Positions 7,275 through 13,804 of a stretch of DNA of 17,943 bases are shown in pieces. The translations under genes were made by a program, and so were the position numbers. The notes beneath the pieces are model-generated. The model searched no databases. It saw nothing but the letters and a program-made list of their open reading frames with translations, and was not told the DNA's origin. The stretch is from CAYRYU01 sp964428355. Its GTDB lineage: Bacteria; Muiribacteriota; Ozemobacteria; Ozemobacterales; Ozemobacteraceae. The stretch is from contig CAYRYU010000130.1 of the NCBI GenBank assembly GCA_964428355.1, forward strand, positions 1 through 17,943, written 5' to 3'. The first letter of the stretch is position 1; each line of letters begins with the position of its first letter.

Positions 7275-7346
7275 TGAGCCGCGTTGGAATCGAACCAACG
7301 ACTCCCTGCTTAAAAGGCAGGTGCTCTACCCCTGAGCTAGCGGCCC
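7275..7346 (-). tRNA. tRNA-Lys (anticodon TTT)
   Basis: The 72-base cloverleaf has the acceptor GGGCCGC paired with GCGGCTC, an anticodon stem CCTGC/GCAGG with loop CTTTTAA (anticodon TTT) and a T loop TTCGATT. The discriminator A is followed by CCG, so CCA is not encoded. The D loop AGGGGT differs from the neighbouring Lys-CTT gene. Confidence 0.96.
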
Positions 7347-7352
7347 ATTCTT

Positions 7353-7426
7353 CGCGCCTGGGAGGATTCGAACCCCCAGCCTACGGATCCGAAGTCCGTT
7401 GCTCTATCCAGTTGAGCTACAAGCGC
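7353..7426 (-). tRNA. tRNA-Arg (anticodon TCG)
   Basis: The 74-base cloverleaf has the acceptor GCGCTTG paired with CAGGCGC (one G-U), an anticodon stem ACGGA/TCCGT with loop CTTCGGA (anticodon TCG, reading CGA) and a T stem GGGGG/CCTCC. The discriminator is G and no CCA is encoded. An unmodified T at position 34 means it reads CGA directly, unlike the ACG tRNA that reads CGU/CGC/CGA in many bacteria. Confidence 0.94.
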
Positions 7427-7438
7427 TGGAACCGGGAG

Positions 7439-7511
7439 GGAGAAAGACGGGACTCGAACCCGCAACGACTAGATCCACAGTCTAGTGCACTGCCATTGTG
7501 CTACTTTCTCC
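7439..7511 (-). tRNA. tRNA-His (anticodon GTG)
   Basis: The cloverleaf has the acceptor GAGAAAG paired with CTTTCTC, an anticodon stem CTAGA/TCTAG with loop CTGTGGA (anticodon GTG) and a T stem GCGGG/CCCGT. The encoded extra G at 7511 (position -1) faces a C discriminator (7439), the identity pair used by histidyl-tRNA synthetase. No CCA is encoded. Confidence 0.95.
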
Positions 7512-7538
7512 AGGAAGAACCTTCTTCCGGCCCTGCGG

Positions 7539-7612
7539 CGCGCCTGAGAGGACTCGAACCTCTGGCCCACAGCTTAGAAGGCTGTTGCTCTATCCACCTG
7601 AGCTACAGGCGC
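7539..7612 (-). tRNA. tRNA-Arg (anticodon TCT)
   Basis: The 74-base cloverleaf has the acceptor GCGCCTG paired with CAGGCGC, an anticodon stem ACAGC/GCTGT with loop CTTCTAA (anticodon TCT, reading AGA/AGG) and a T loop TTCGAGT. The discriminator is G, followed by CCG, so CCA is not encoded. Confidence 0.95.
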
Positions 7613-7633
7613 AGCGACCAGAAGAGCTCGGAG

Positions 7634-7706
7634 AGCGGGAAACGGGACTTGAACCCGCGACATCCACCTTGGCAAGGTGGCGCTCTACCAACTGAGCTAT
7701 TCCCGC
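7634..7706 (-). tRNA. tRNA-Gly (anticodon GCC)
   Basis: The 73-base cloverleaf has the acceptor GCGGGAA paired with TTCCCGC, an anticodon stem CCACC/GGTGG with loop TTGCCAA (anticodon GCC) and a T loop TTCAAGT. The discriminator is T, as in many bacterial Gly tRNAs. No CCA is encoded. Confidence 0.96.
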
Positions 7707-7721
7707 ATACGACACAATCGG

Positions 7722-7795
7722 TCGGGGCGACTGGACTTGAACCAGCGACCTCTTGCGCCCAAGGCAAGCGCGCTAACCAACTGCGCCACGCCCCG
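7722..7795 (-). tRNA. tRNA-Pro (anticodon TGG)
   Basis: The 74-base cloverleaf has the acceptor CGGGGCG paired with CGCCCCG, an anticodon stem CTTGC/GCAAG with loop CTTGGGC (anticodon TGG) and a T loop TTCAAGT. The C1-G72 pair and A73 discriminator are the usual proline identity elements. The sequence after A73 is CCG, so CCA is not encoded. It is the first gene of the tRNA operon. Confidence 0.95.
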
Positions 7796-7819
7796 CTGGG
7801 CGACCGCTGCAGTTCGTTC

Positions 7820-7848
7820 ATTGTAGCAAAAGGTGTCCCCGAAGTCAA
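7820..7848 (-). promoter_or_regulatory. Promoter of the seven-tRNA operon
   Basis: On the minus strand TTGACT (7843-7848) and TACAAT (7820-7825) are exactly 17 bases apart. The -10 box lies about 24 bases upstream of tRNA-Pro. This is the best promoter match in the window, as expected for a stable-RNA operon. The spacer ends in GC next to the -10 box, so there is no extended -10 TG. Confidence 0.85.
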
Positions 7849-7865
7849 CAAAAAAGAAAGCCCCA

Positions 7866-7882
7866 AATCCCGCCGCGGGATT
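7866..7882. promoter_or_regulatory. Perfect dyad between divergent promoters
   Basis: The half-sites AATCCCGC and GCGGGATT pair perfectly around one central C. The dyad lies 17 bases from the -35 box of the tRNA promoter and 18 bases from the -35 box of the plus-strand promoter, midway between them. It could be an operator for one or both units; no protein is known to bind it. Confidence 0.4.
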
Positions 7883-7900
7883 CGTCATGGAAATCAGCGA

Positions 7901-7929
7901 TTGCCAAGCACGCGGGGGTACAATAGAAT
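7901..7929 (+). promoter_or_regulatory. Promoter of the small membrane protein gene
   Basis: TTGCCA (7901-7906) and TAGAAT (7924-7929) are separated by 17 bases. The expected start near 7936 leaves a leader of about 78 bases before the ATG at 8014. The spacer end and -10 box are nearly identical to the promoter at 8508-8536. Confidence 0.65.
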
Positions 7930-8013
7930 GTCACTCCGGATGCCTGACAACCGAAGGGGGTGGGCTTTTCGGATTCCCGGTGCGCTCATTCCGCGGACGA
8001 AAGGAGAAAGAGG

Positions 8014-8421
8014 ATGAAACACTCTGGAGTTTCTTTGAAGGCCCTGATCCTGGCGGGAAGCATCTTCCTCCTCGCAGCCACAACCGCTCAGGCGGGAGTC
8101 CCCTTCCTGGTGGGCTATGGAGACGAAGTGAGCCAGATTTTCGATCTCCCCGACGACAAGTTCGGGAAGGTCAACGTGGGGTATTTCTACAGTTATGTCT
8201 CCGTGTTTTTCATCCCCATCGTGACCTGGAGCGGGAAGCTCGTCCTGTTCGAGGAAAACAAGTATCAGGAACTGGTCGAGGAAGACCTCAAGGAGCTCGA
8301 GGCCACGTTCGGGAAGATGCGGCCCCGCGTCGGGTGGTGGGTCAGTTATGTCAATTTCCTCTGGATCATCCTGGTCCCTCTCCTGATATTCCTCGGAAAG
8401 CGGGGGGCGGAGGACGCATGA
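8014..8421 (+). CDS. Small exported membrane protein of unknown function
   Basis: The product is 135 aa. A signal peptide (about 1-27, TTAQA before G) is followed by an extracytoplasmic region containing VGYFYSYVSVFFIPIVTWSG and an acidic helix (ENKYQELVEEDLKELEATFG). A C-terminal membrane helix (about 108-127, NFLWIILVPLLIFLG) ends in a short KRGAEDA tail. I do not recognise a family. AAGGAG at 8001-8006 is seven bases before the ATG at 8014 and fixes the start. An in-frame ATG at 7960 would add an unlikely polar tail before the signal peptide. It has its own promoter and is transcribed away from the tRNA operon. Confidence 0.78.
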   Translation: MKHSGVSLKALILAGSIFLLAATTAQAGVPFLVGYGDEVSQIFDLPDDKFGKVNVGYFYSYVSVFFIPIVTWSGKLVLFEENKYQELVEEDLKELEATFGKMRPRVGWWVSYVNFLWIILVPLLIFLGKRGAEDA

Positions 8422-8481
8422 GGGCTTCCGAATTTTTCGCCGCCCATGGTGGTCAACTCCGAGAGCCCCGAACGACAACCG

Positions 8482-8503
8482 ATCGAAACCTCGAGGTTCC
8501 GAT
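8482..8503. promoter_or_regulatory. 22-base inverted repeat upstream of the HIT gene promoter
   Basis: ATCG (8482-8485) pairs with CGAT (8500-8503) and AACCTC (8487-8492) pairs with GAGGTT (8493-8498). The only mismatch is the pair 8486/8499. The repeat ends four bases before the -35 box at 8508. It is a candidate operator; it could instead be a poor terminator for the upstream gene, but only a short T run follows. Confidence 0.42.
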
Positions 8504-8507
8504 TTCG

Positions 8508-8536
8508 TTGACAATGGATCGGGGTTACAGTAGAAT
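8508..8536 (+). promoter_or_regulatory. Promoter of the HIT-family gene
   Basis: Consensus TTGACA (8508-8513) and TAGAAT (8531-8536) are 17 bases apart. The predicted start (about 8543-8545) leaves only three to five bases before the ATG at 8548, so the message may be almost leaderless. No Shine-Dalgarno sequence is present. Confidence 0.75.
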
Positions 8537-8547
8537 GTAGATTCGCT

Positions 8548-8889
8548 ATGAAGGATTGCATCTTCTGCAAGATCGTCGGGGGGGATATCCCGGCGGATAT
8601 AGTGTACAAGGACGAAACGGTCGTGGCTTTCAAGGATCTCAATCCCCAGGCTCCGGTCCATGTCCTTATCGTACCCCGCACCCACGTCGAGTCCCTTCGC
8701 GAGCCCGCTGCATCCGATGGAAAGCTGCTCGAGGGGGTTTTTTCGGCCGTACGGAAACTCGCCGACCAGCTTGAGCTCGACAAGGGTTTCCGTGTCGTGG
8801 CCAACTACGGGGAGTACGGGGGTCAGTCCGTTTATCACATCCATTTTCACCTTCTTGGGCGCCGGCAGATGTCCTGGCCCCCCGGTTGA
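8548..8889 (+). CDS. hinT: HIT-family nucleotide hydrolase (HinT-like)
   Basis: The product is 113 aa, the usual length for HINT proteins. The histidine triad H97-I-H99-F-H101-L-L lies near the C-terminus, followed by the family-typical GRRQMSWPPG. The N-terminal C4-x-x-C7 (CIFCKI) is the zinc-binding pair found in many bacterial members. VYKDETVVAFKDLNPQAPVHVLIVPRTH is the conserved nucleotide-binding strand region. Family members cleave nucleoside phosphoramidates such as aminoacyl-adenylates in the cytoplasm. It sits just before rpsU, 48 bases away, and is driven by its own strong promoter. The ATG is fixed by the family N-terminus. Confidence 0.95.
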   Translation: MKDCIFCKIVGGDIPADIVYKDETVVAFKDLNPQAPVHVLIVPRTHVESLREPAASDGKLLEGVFSAVRKLADQLELDKGFRVVANYGEYGGQSVYHIHFHLLGRRQMSWPPG

Positions 8890-8937
8890 GAAAGGATTCA
8901 TGTGATCAGATCTATATCAGGAGGGGGGTGAAGAAAG

Positions 8938-9120
8938 ATGGCGGAAGTCAGGGTCCTCAAAGATGAGCCTTTGGAAAAAGCCTTGAAGCGGTTCCAGAAG
9001 AAATGCCAGGAAGCCGGAATCATCAAGGAAATCAAGCGGCGACGCGCCTATGAGAAGCCCAGCGAGAAACAGAAGCGCAAGGCGGCCGAAGCCCGGCGCA
9101 AGCAGAGGAGGCGGAGATAA
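8938..9120 (+). CDS. rpsU: 30S ribosomal protein S21
   Basis: The product is 60 aa, very basic and helical, matching S21: AEVRVLKDEPLEKALKRF, then the KRRRAYEKPSEKQKRK stretch and an Arg-rich end. S21 binds the 30S platform near the anti-Shine-Dalgarno sequence and aids initiation. A GGAGGGG ribosome site lies about ten bases upstream (from 8920). It is followed after 22 bases by the long nfeD gene, as in the rpsU-yqeY-yqeZ-yqfA order of Bacillus, but without yqeY. Confidence 0.97.
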   Translation: MAEVRVLKDEPLEKALKRFQKKCQEAGIIKEIKRRRAYEKPSEKQKRKAAEARRKQRRRR

Positions 9121-9142
9121 TCCGACTTCCCGTGGGCAGAGC

Positions 9143-10525
9143 ATGAAAAGCCTGACCAACAGCCCCGTGAAATCCTTTGTGGGTTTCGCGGGGTTTGTCT
9201 TTCCTTCGTTACTGATCCTGGCCGCGCTCCTTCCCCTGTGGGCCCAGGGCCTTCCGGTCGGGGGTGGAACCGCCGTCGGGCCTGTCATGGTGATCCCGAT
9301 CCGGAGCGTAATCGATCCGGGGCTCTCGTTCTTCCTTCAGCGGATGATCCGGCGCGCGGAACGGATGCAGGCGAAAGCGCTGATACTCGAGATCGACTCC
9401 CCCGGGGGCCTCGTCGAATCCGCTCTCGAGATGAAAAACGCGCTGTTGCGCGCCCAGATTCCGACGATCGCTTACGTCCGGGGGCGCGCGATTTCCGCCG
9501 CCGCCCTGATCGCCATCTGCTGCCACAAGATCTTCATGGAACCCGGATCGGCCATGGGAGCCGCCACCCCGTTTTCCCTGATCGGGAATACCCCACCGGA
9601 AGCCCAGGCCAAGTTCGTTTCCGCGTTTCGCGGGGAGTTCGAGGCGGCCGCTGAGTTCCGTAGAAGAGACAAGAGGCTTGCCGCGGCGATGGTCGACATC
9701 AACCACGACGAGATCATGGGCCTGGTCAAAAGAGGAGACATCCTGACCTTCACCCCCGAAACTGCAAAGACCCATGGCTACTGCGACGGGGAAGTGGTTT
9801 CGGTGGAATCCCTTCTCTCGAAACTCAACATCACTCCCGCCCCCCTCGAAACGATCACCCCGACCTCCATGGAGGTCTTCGCCCAGTGGATAACCGGCCC
9901 GAACGTCTCGATCCTTCTCTTCACGGTGGGCCTTTTCTGCCTGGTCCTGGAGTTCCTCGTCTTCGGCTGGGGACTTCTTGGATGGTTCGGCCTGGTTTGC
10001 ATCGGGCTTTTCTTCGGGGGCCATCTTTTCGCCTACCTCGCGGGTTTCGAGGCCATCCTGGCCTTCCTGATCGGTGTCATCCTTCTATCACTCGAGATCT
10101 TCGTCATTCCGGGGTTCGGGGTAACCGGCGTTCTGGGCATCCTCAGCCTCGGGCTGAGCATCGTATTCGTTTTTGGCGATTTGTACAAGGCGGTCGAGGC
10201 GATGTCGAAAATGACGGCGCTTTCGGTAGTCTTCATCGTGGGCATTTACAACCTCGCGCCCCGTCTGAAACTCTTCGACCGGTTCGTCCTGAAGGAACAG
10301 CTCAGCACCGAAAAGGGCTTCGTCGCGGTCGAACTCAACGCATTCGACAAGCTGCTGAACCTTGAAGGAGTCACCGTTTCCCCCTGCCACCCCTCGGGGA
10401 TCGTAAAAATCGGGAACGAGAAGTTCGAGGTGGTTTCCGACGGGGATTTCATCGAGCGTAACCAACGGGTCATCGTTATCGCGGTCGAGGGGACGAAGAT
10501 CGTGGTCCGCGGTATCAAGGCCTGA
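9143..10525 (+). CDS. Long-form NfeD: ClpP-class membrane serine protease
   Basis: The product is 460 aa. An N-terminal signal/anchor (about 12-35) leads to a ClpP-class domain (about 46-230) with EIDSPGG at 83-89, the nucleophile in AISAA (S118) and the general base Lys in EAQAKF (K157). This 39-residue spacing is close to that of the archaeal 1510-N Ser-Lys dyad. Four to five membrane helices follow (about 255-370) with the NfeD signature EIFVIPGFGVTGVLG. A C-terminal NfeD beta-barrel (about 385-460) contains HPSGIVKIGNEKFEVVSDGDFI. Such proteases act on stomatin/flotillin-type membrane proteins, and a flotillin gene lies two genes downstream. The start at 9143 places the signal at the N-terminus. 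Its ribosome site is weak, so translation may depend on coupling to rpsU, which ends 22 bases upstream. Confidence 0.92.
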   Translation: MKSLTNSPVKSFVGFAGFVFPSLLILAALLPLWAQGLPVGGGTAVGPVMVIPIRSVIDPGLSFFLQRMIRRAERMQAKALILEIDSPGGLVESALEMKNALLRAQIPTIAYVRGRAISAAALIAICCHKIFMEPGSAMGAATPFSLIGNTPPEAQAKFVSAFRGEFEAAAEFRRRDKRLAAAMVDINHDEIMGLVKRGDILTFTPETAKTHGYCDGEVVSVESLLSKLNITPAPLETITPTSMEVFAQWITGPNVSILLFTVGLFCLVLEFLVFGWGLLGWFGLVCIGLFFGGHLFAYLAGFEAILAFLIGVILLSLEIFVIPGFGVTGVLGILSLGLSIVFVFGDLYKAVEAMSKMTALSVVFIVGIYNLAPRLKLFDRFVLKEQLSTEKGFVAVELNAFDKLLNLEGVTVSPCHPSGIVKIGNEKFEVVSDGDFIERNQRVIVIAVEGTKIVVRGIKA

Positions 10526-10555
10526 TTTTTCACAATGTAATCCAGAGGACCAAGC

Positions 10556-11269
10556 ATGCACAGGAAGACATTTCGGAAATCGTCGGCGTCGTCGTTGGGG
10601 CTCCTTTTCCTTTTCTGGCTCCTTGCTTTGACAGCCCTTCCCGCGATTTCCCAGGCCCAGGAGCTCTCTGATGGAGAACTCCTTCCCAGGAAGGCGACGT
10701 CGCCGGAAGCCATCTCCCCCGAGATGCCCCTCATTCCCCCCGCCTCGGGAACCGCTTCTCCCGAAGAGGATCTCCCCTACGGCCTGATTTCCCTTGCACT
10801 GCTTTTGGCCGGGCTGATACTGCTCTTCATCGAGGTCGCACTGATTCCCGGGTTTGGGGTGACCGGTGTAACCGGAATCATCCTCATCCTCGCCGGGCTG
10901 GCTCTGTCATTCTGGAAACTCGACCTCAAGCTGGCGATCCTCTTTTCGCTCGCCTCGATGATAGGCCTGATCGCCATCGTCGTCTGGGCGGTATACGTGT
11001 TTCCCCACACCCGCATGGGAAAACGTTTCGTTCTCCAGGCCACGATTTCGGCCGAAGACGGGTTCACCGCCACCCGGGACCTAGGCAAGTACATCGGCAT
11101 GGAGGGCACCACCACGAGCGACCTTCGCCCCTCGGGAATCGTCCGGTTAGGGGATGAGCGGCTCGATGTCATGTCCGACGGAGAGTATATACCCCGCGGA
11201 ACGAAGATCAAGGTGGTTAAGGTGAAGAACGGCAATCTTCTGGTCGTTCCAGTTCCCCCCGTTCCCTGA
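10556..11269 (+). CDS. Short-form NfeD-like membrane protein
   Basis: The product is 237 aa. A signal/anchor at about 12-34 is followed by a Pro/Ser/Glu-rich linker to about 72. Three membrane helices (about 76-148) contain FIEVALIPGFGVTGVTG, the NfeD signature, and a C-terminal OB-fold domain (about 158-237) contains LRPSGIVRLGDERLDVMSDGEYI. It lacks the protease domain of its upstream neighbour but repeats the same signature and barrel, so the two are probably paralogues. The linker between signal and helices is where the protease domain sits in the long form, suggesting a domain loss. AGAGGA lies about nine bases before the ATG. Short NfeD proteins bind stomatin/flotillin partners. Confidence 0.9.
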   Translation: MHRKTFRKSSASSLGLLFLFWLLALTALPAISQAQELSDGELLPRKATSPEAISPEMPLIPPASGTASPEEDLPYGLISLALLLAGLILLFIEVALIPGFGVTGVTGIILILAGLALSFWKLDLKLAILFSLASMIGLIAIVVWAVYVFPHTRMGKRFVLQATISAEDGFTATRDLGKYIGMEGTTTSDLRPSGIVRLGDERLDVMSDGEYIPRGTKIKVVKVKNGNLLVVPVPPVP

Positions 11270-11283
11270 GCCCACCTTTCCCC

Positions 11284-11314
11284 TTGACTTTGCCCGACAA
11301 GTACCGGATATTAT
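11284..11314 (+). promoter_or_regulatory. Internal promoter for floA
   Basis: TTGACT (11284-11289) is followed by GATATT at a 17-base spacing or TATTAT (11309-11314) at 19 bases. The expected start near 11320 leaves a leader of about 50 bases before the floA GTG. It lies in the 101-base gap after the short nfeD gene, so floA can be expressed apart from it. Confidence 0.5.
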
Positions 11315-11370
11315 CTTAGTTCGCATTCGAGCCGGACGCCCCATTTTCCCGACTTTCAAGGAGGATCCCC

Positions 11371-12357
11371 GTGAACGAATTCGTTGTCGTTCTGATAATC
11401 TTGGGAGGCCTGATCGGCTTTTTCGTGGTTACCTATTTCATCCCGATCGGTCTCTGGGTCAGCGCCCTTGCTTCGGGCGTCTACGTGGGACTTATCGATC
11501 TGATCGGAATGAGGCTCCGGGGCGTCGTTCCCCATGCCATCATCAATCCCGCGATCACGGCCGCCAAAGGTGGTCTGGAACTCTCGCTTCAATCACTCGA
11601 ATCCCACTATCTTGCCGGCGGAAACGTCAGCAGGGTGGTTTCGGCCTTGATTTCCGCGCAGCGCGCGGGAATTCCCCTCGATTTCAAGCAGGCCACGGCG
11701 ATCGATCTGGCCGGCCGCGACGTTCTTGAAGCCGTCCGGTTGTGCGTCAAGCCCAAGGTGATCAACACCCCCGAGGTTTCGGCGGTCGCCAAGAACGGGA
11801 TCCAGGTCAAGGCCATCGCCAGGGTCACGGTCAAGGTCGACATCACCAAGCTGATCGGCGGGGCCACCGAGGAGACCATTCTTGCCCGGGTCGGCGAGGG
11901 AATCGTCACCACGATCGGTTCGGCCGAGACCCACAAGGAGATCCTCGAGAACCCCGACAGAATCTCCAAGACCATCCAGGAGAAGGGGCTCGACGCCAAG
12001 ACCGCCTTCGAGATCCTCTCGATCGATATCGCCGATGTGGACATCGGAAACAACATCGGTGCAAAGCTCCAGATCGACCAGGCCGAGGCCGACATGAAGA
12101 TCGCCCAGGCTAAAGCCGCCGAAAGGCGCGCCATGGCCGAGGCCAAGGAACAGGAAATGAAGGCGATGGAACAGGAAATGCGTGCAAAGCTGGTCGAAGC
12201 CGAGTCGATGGTTCCCCAGGCAATGGCCAAGGCACTCGAAGAAGGCAACATGGGAATCCTCGACTACTTCACCCTGAAGAACATAACTTCCGACACCGAG
12301 ATGCGGAAATCCTTTTCCCATCTCGTTGACAGCCCTGTCTCCGGGCCCAAGGGTTGA
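11371..12357 (+). CDS. floA: Flotillin-like protein FloA
   Basis: The product is 328 aa, close to the usual 330. The N-terminal hydrophobic hairpin (about 3-35) embeds in the membrane. The conserved LRGVVPHAIINPAITAAKGG, DFKQATAIDLAGRDVLEAVR and KPKVINTPEVSAVAKNGIQV blocks of the UPF0365/FloA family follow, forming an SPFH-like domain. The Ala/Glu/Met-rich coiled coil at about 228-285 drives oligomer formation. FloA scaffolds membrane microdomains and influences secretion and signalling complexes in Bacillus. It starts with GTG; a strong AAGGAGG lies about eight bases upstream. It sits behind two nfeD genes, its known genomic partners. Confidence 0.95.
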   Translation: MNEFVVVLIILGGLIGFFVVTYFIPIGLWVSALASGVYVGLIDLIGMRLRGVVPHAIINPAITAAKGGLELSLQSLESHYLAGGNVSRVVSALISAQRAGIPLDFKQATAIDLAGRDVLEAVRLCVKPKVINTPEVSAVAKNGIQVKAIARVTVKVDITKLIGGATEETILARVGEGIVTTIGSAETHKEILENPDRISKTIQEKGLDAKTAFEILSIDIADVDIGNNIGAKLQIDQAEADMKIAQAKAAERRAMAEAKEQEMKAMEQEMRAKLVEAESMVPQAMAKALEEGNMGILDYFTLKNITSDTEMRKSFSHLVDSPVSGPKG

Positions 12358-12360
12358 CGA

Positions 12361-12942
12361 GTGGAAGACCTGATCAAACTGATCATCTTCGGGGTGATCG
12401 TCGTTGCCTCGGTCCTTTCCGAAGCCAGGAAACACGGAGGCGGCAGTCCTCCATCCGGTGACCCCGACCTGGGCTCCCTCGACGACTTTTTCAAGAATCA
12501 GCCCCCCGCGGGTGGAGATTCCCCCGGCGGCGACTCCTCGTGGAACACTCCCCGGAAGGAAGAACCCACCAGCCTCGAGGCTCTGGGAACAATCTTTCCC
12601 GTCGACCAGCCTTCCCCTCGCCCTCCGGAGCCCACGCGGAAAAAGGCACGCAAGGAACGAAAGAAGGAAAGGCCTCCCCAGCCGGAACGCCACTTCTCTT
12701 CCGAGGGCCCCTGCCTCGATGAAGCACCTTCCCTGACGGGCGCAACCAACTACGAGCAGATGACCGGTTCCCTGATCGCTTCGAAGTCCACCCGCGCCCC
12801 GGTCCTTCCAAAGGTCCGGCAACCCCGGCTCCGCCTTGCCAAGAACGATCTTGTCAACGCATTCATCCTTTCGGAAGTAATGAACCGCTATGACCTCAAC
12901 CGGATCTACAGCCGGATTCCCGATATCGATCAGCGCGGATAA
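12361..12942 (+). CDS. Membrane-anchored disordered protein downstream of floA
   Basis: The product is 193 aa. One membrane helix (about 3-20) is followed by a long Pro/Ser/Gly-rich, probably disordered region (25-150) with a basic run (KKARKERKKER at about 93-103). A short conserved-looking C-terminal helix reads LVNAFILSEVMNRYDLNRI. A terminal (A/N)AFILSE-type helix is seen in some otherwise unrelated bacterial hypothetical proteins. It starts with GTG three bases after the floA stop, with AAGGG just upstream, so it is probably translated with floA. The position suggests a flotillin-associated factor; no function can be assigned. Confidence 0.75.
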   Translation: MEDLIKLIIFGVIVVASVLSEARKHGGGSPPSGDPDLGSLDDFFKNQPPAGGDSPGGDSSWNTPRKEEPTSLEALGTIFPVDQPSPRPPEPTRKKARKERKKERPPQPERHFSSEGPCLDEAPSLTGATNYEQMTGSLIASKSTRAPVLPKVRQPRLRLAKNDLVNAFILSEVMNRYDLNRIYSRIPDIDQRG

Positions 12943-12981
12943 CCGGTTCCATCCCTGGATCGCCCCCCCACGTCGCGGATC

Positions 12982-13707
12982 ATGAAGCGGGCATATAATC
13001 TCGGCTTTGCTCGATCGCTTTGTCGGGCGTTTCTTTCCGTTTTCGATCTGAAAGCCGTTCTGACTGCTCCCCCCGACCTTTCACCCCTTCCCCCGGAGCC
13101 TCGGGGCCTTCTTTTCATCGCCTCCCATCAGGGATTCGCCGATTACCTGGCAACCCTGGCCCTCGTGCCCCACCCTTTCAGGTTCATAATCCCGGGCTCG
13201 GGGATCTCGGCCTTCCCGTTCCTCGAATCGATCAGCCGCAAGATGGAGAACATCCATCTGATGGACAAGGGAATCCAGAGCCCGGATTTCGGAAAGGCTG
13301 AAAACCTCCTGCGAAGCGGTGAAAACTTGGGAATAATGGTGCCCGAGCATTCCCAGGGGCTTTCATGGCTCCCTGACGAGCTCCTCCTCGCGTCATTGCT
13401 GGCCCTGAAGTCGGGCGCGCCCGTCATCCCCCTCGCTTCCGATGGCGCGACGGCGGTTCTCCCGCAGGGTTCGCTCCTGCCCACCGTCGGAACGATCCGG
13501 ATGGCCCCCGGCCAGGTTGAGTTCCCCATCCAGGTCCCGGATGGAGGGATCGGAAAGGGCCACATCTTCCATTTCGCCAGGATCCTTTCCCGCGGTATCC
13601 AGCAGGCGCGTGGAACCCTTGATTCCCCGGCACCCGCCAAACCCGAACCCGTTTCGGTGCCGCCCGTGGAACCTCCCTCCGAAACAGATCCTCCCCGAAA
13701 GGGTTGA
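12982..13707 (+). CDS. PlsC-like acyltransferase with variant motifs
   Basis: The product is 241 aa. The acyltransferase signature HX4D is present as H49-QGFA-D54 after a beta strand (GLLFIAS). The substrate-binding motif usually written FPEGTR is here VPEHSQGLS (121 onward), and GAPVIPLA (145-152) matches the last motif, VPIVPV. This order and spacing fit the glycerophosphate/lysophosphatidate acyltransferase superfamily acting at the membrane. The change from EGT-R to EHS-Q alters the phosphate-binding position, so the acceptor may not be a simple glycerophosphate. The last 35 residues are Pro-rich and probably disordered. No clear Shine-Dalgarno sequence precedes the ATG. The gene lies 39 bases after its neighbour and may be co-transcribed. 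Confidence 0.75.
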   Translation: MKRAYNLGFARSLCRAFLSVFDLKAVLTAPPDLSPLPPEPRGLLFIASHQGFADYLATLALVPHPFRFIIPGSGISAFPFLESISRKMENIHLMDKGIQSPDFGKAENLLRSGENLGIMVPEHSQGLSWLPDELLLASLLALKSGAPVIPLASDGATAVLPQGSLLPTVGTIRMAPGQVEFPIQVPDGGIGKGHIFHFARILSRGIQQARGTLDSPAPAKPEPVSVPPVEPPSETDPPRKG

Positions 13708-13804
13708 AAATCGCAGGTTCTCCGGAAGTCCTCCCGATCCGTGTGTAACCTTCTTCCTTCTGATGCAAATCAACTATTGGAACAATCATTTCCGGAGGGT
13801 TCAA

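Noticed and set aside
7603..7866. Minus-strand 87-codon frame with SSVGRAPPCQGG-like text
   Set aside because: This is the well-known false protein produced by reading through tRNA genes, here Pro and Gly.
7274..8017. Long plus-strand frame of 247 codons across the tRNA cluster
   Set aside because: It translates antisense tRNA sequence and gives the familiar spurious peptides (for example RVGIEPTTP). The seven cloverleaves explain the DNA.
8886..8918. Possible promoter for rpsU (TTGAGA ... TATATC)
   Set aside because: The spacing is 19-21 bases and the boxes are weak. Read-through from the strong HIT promoter is a simpler source of transcription.
11593..12822. Minus-strand 409-codon frame opposite floA
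   Set aside because: The Gly/Leu/Asp-rich translation mirrors codon use of floA on the other strand. FloA conservation is decisive.
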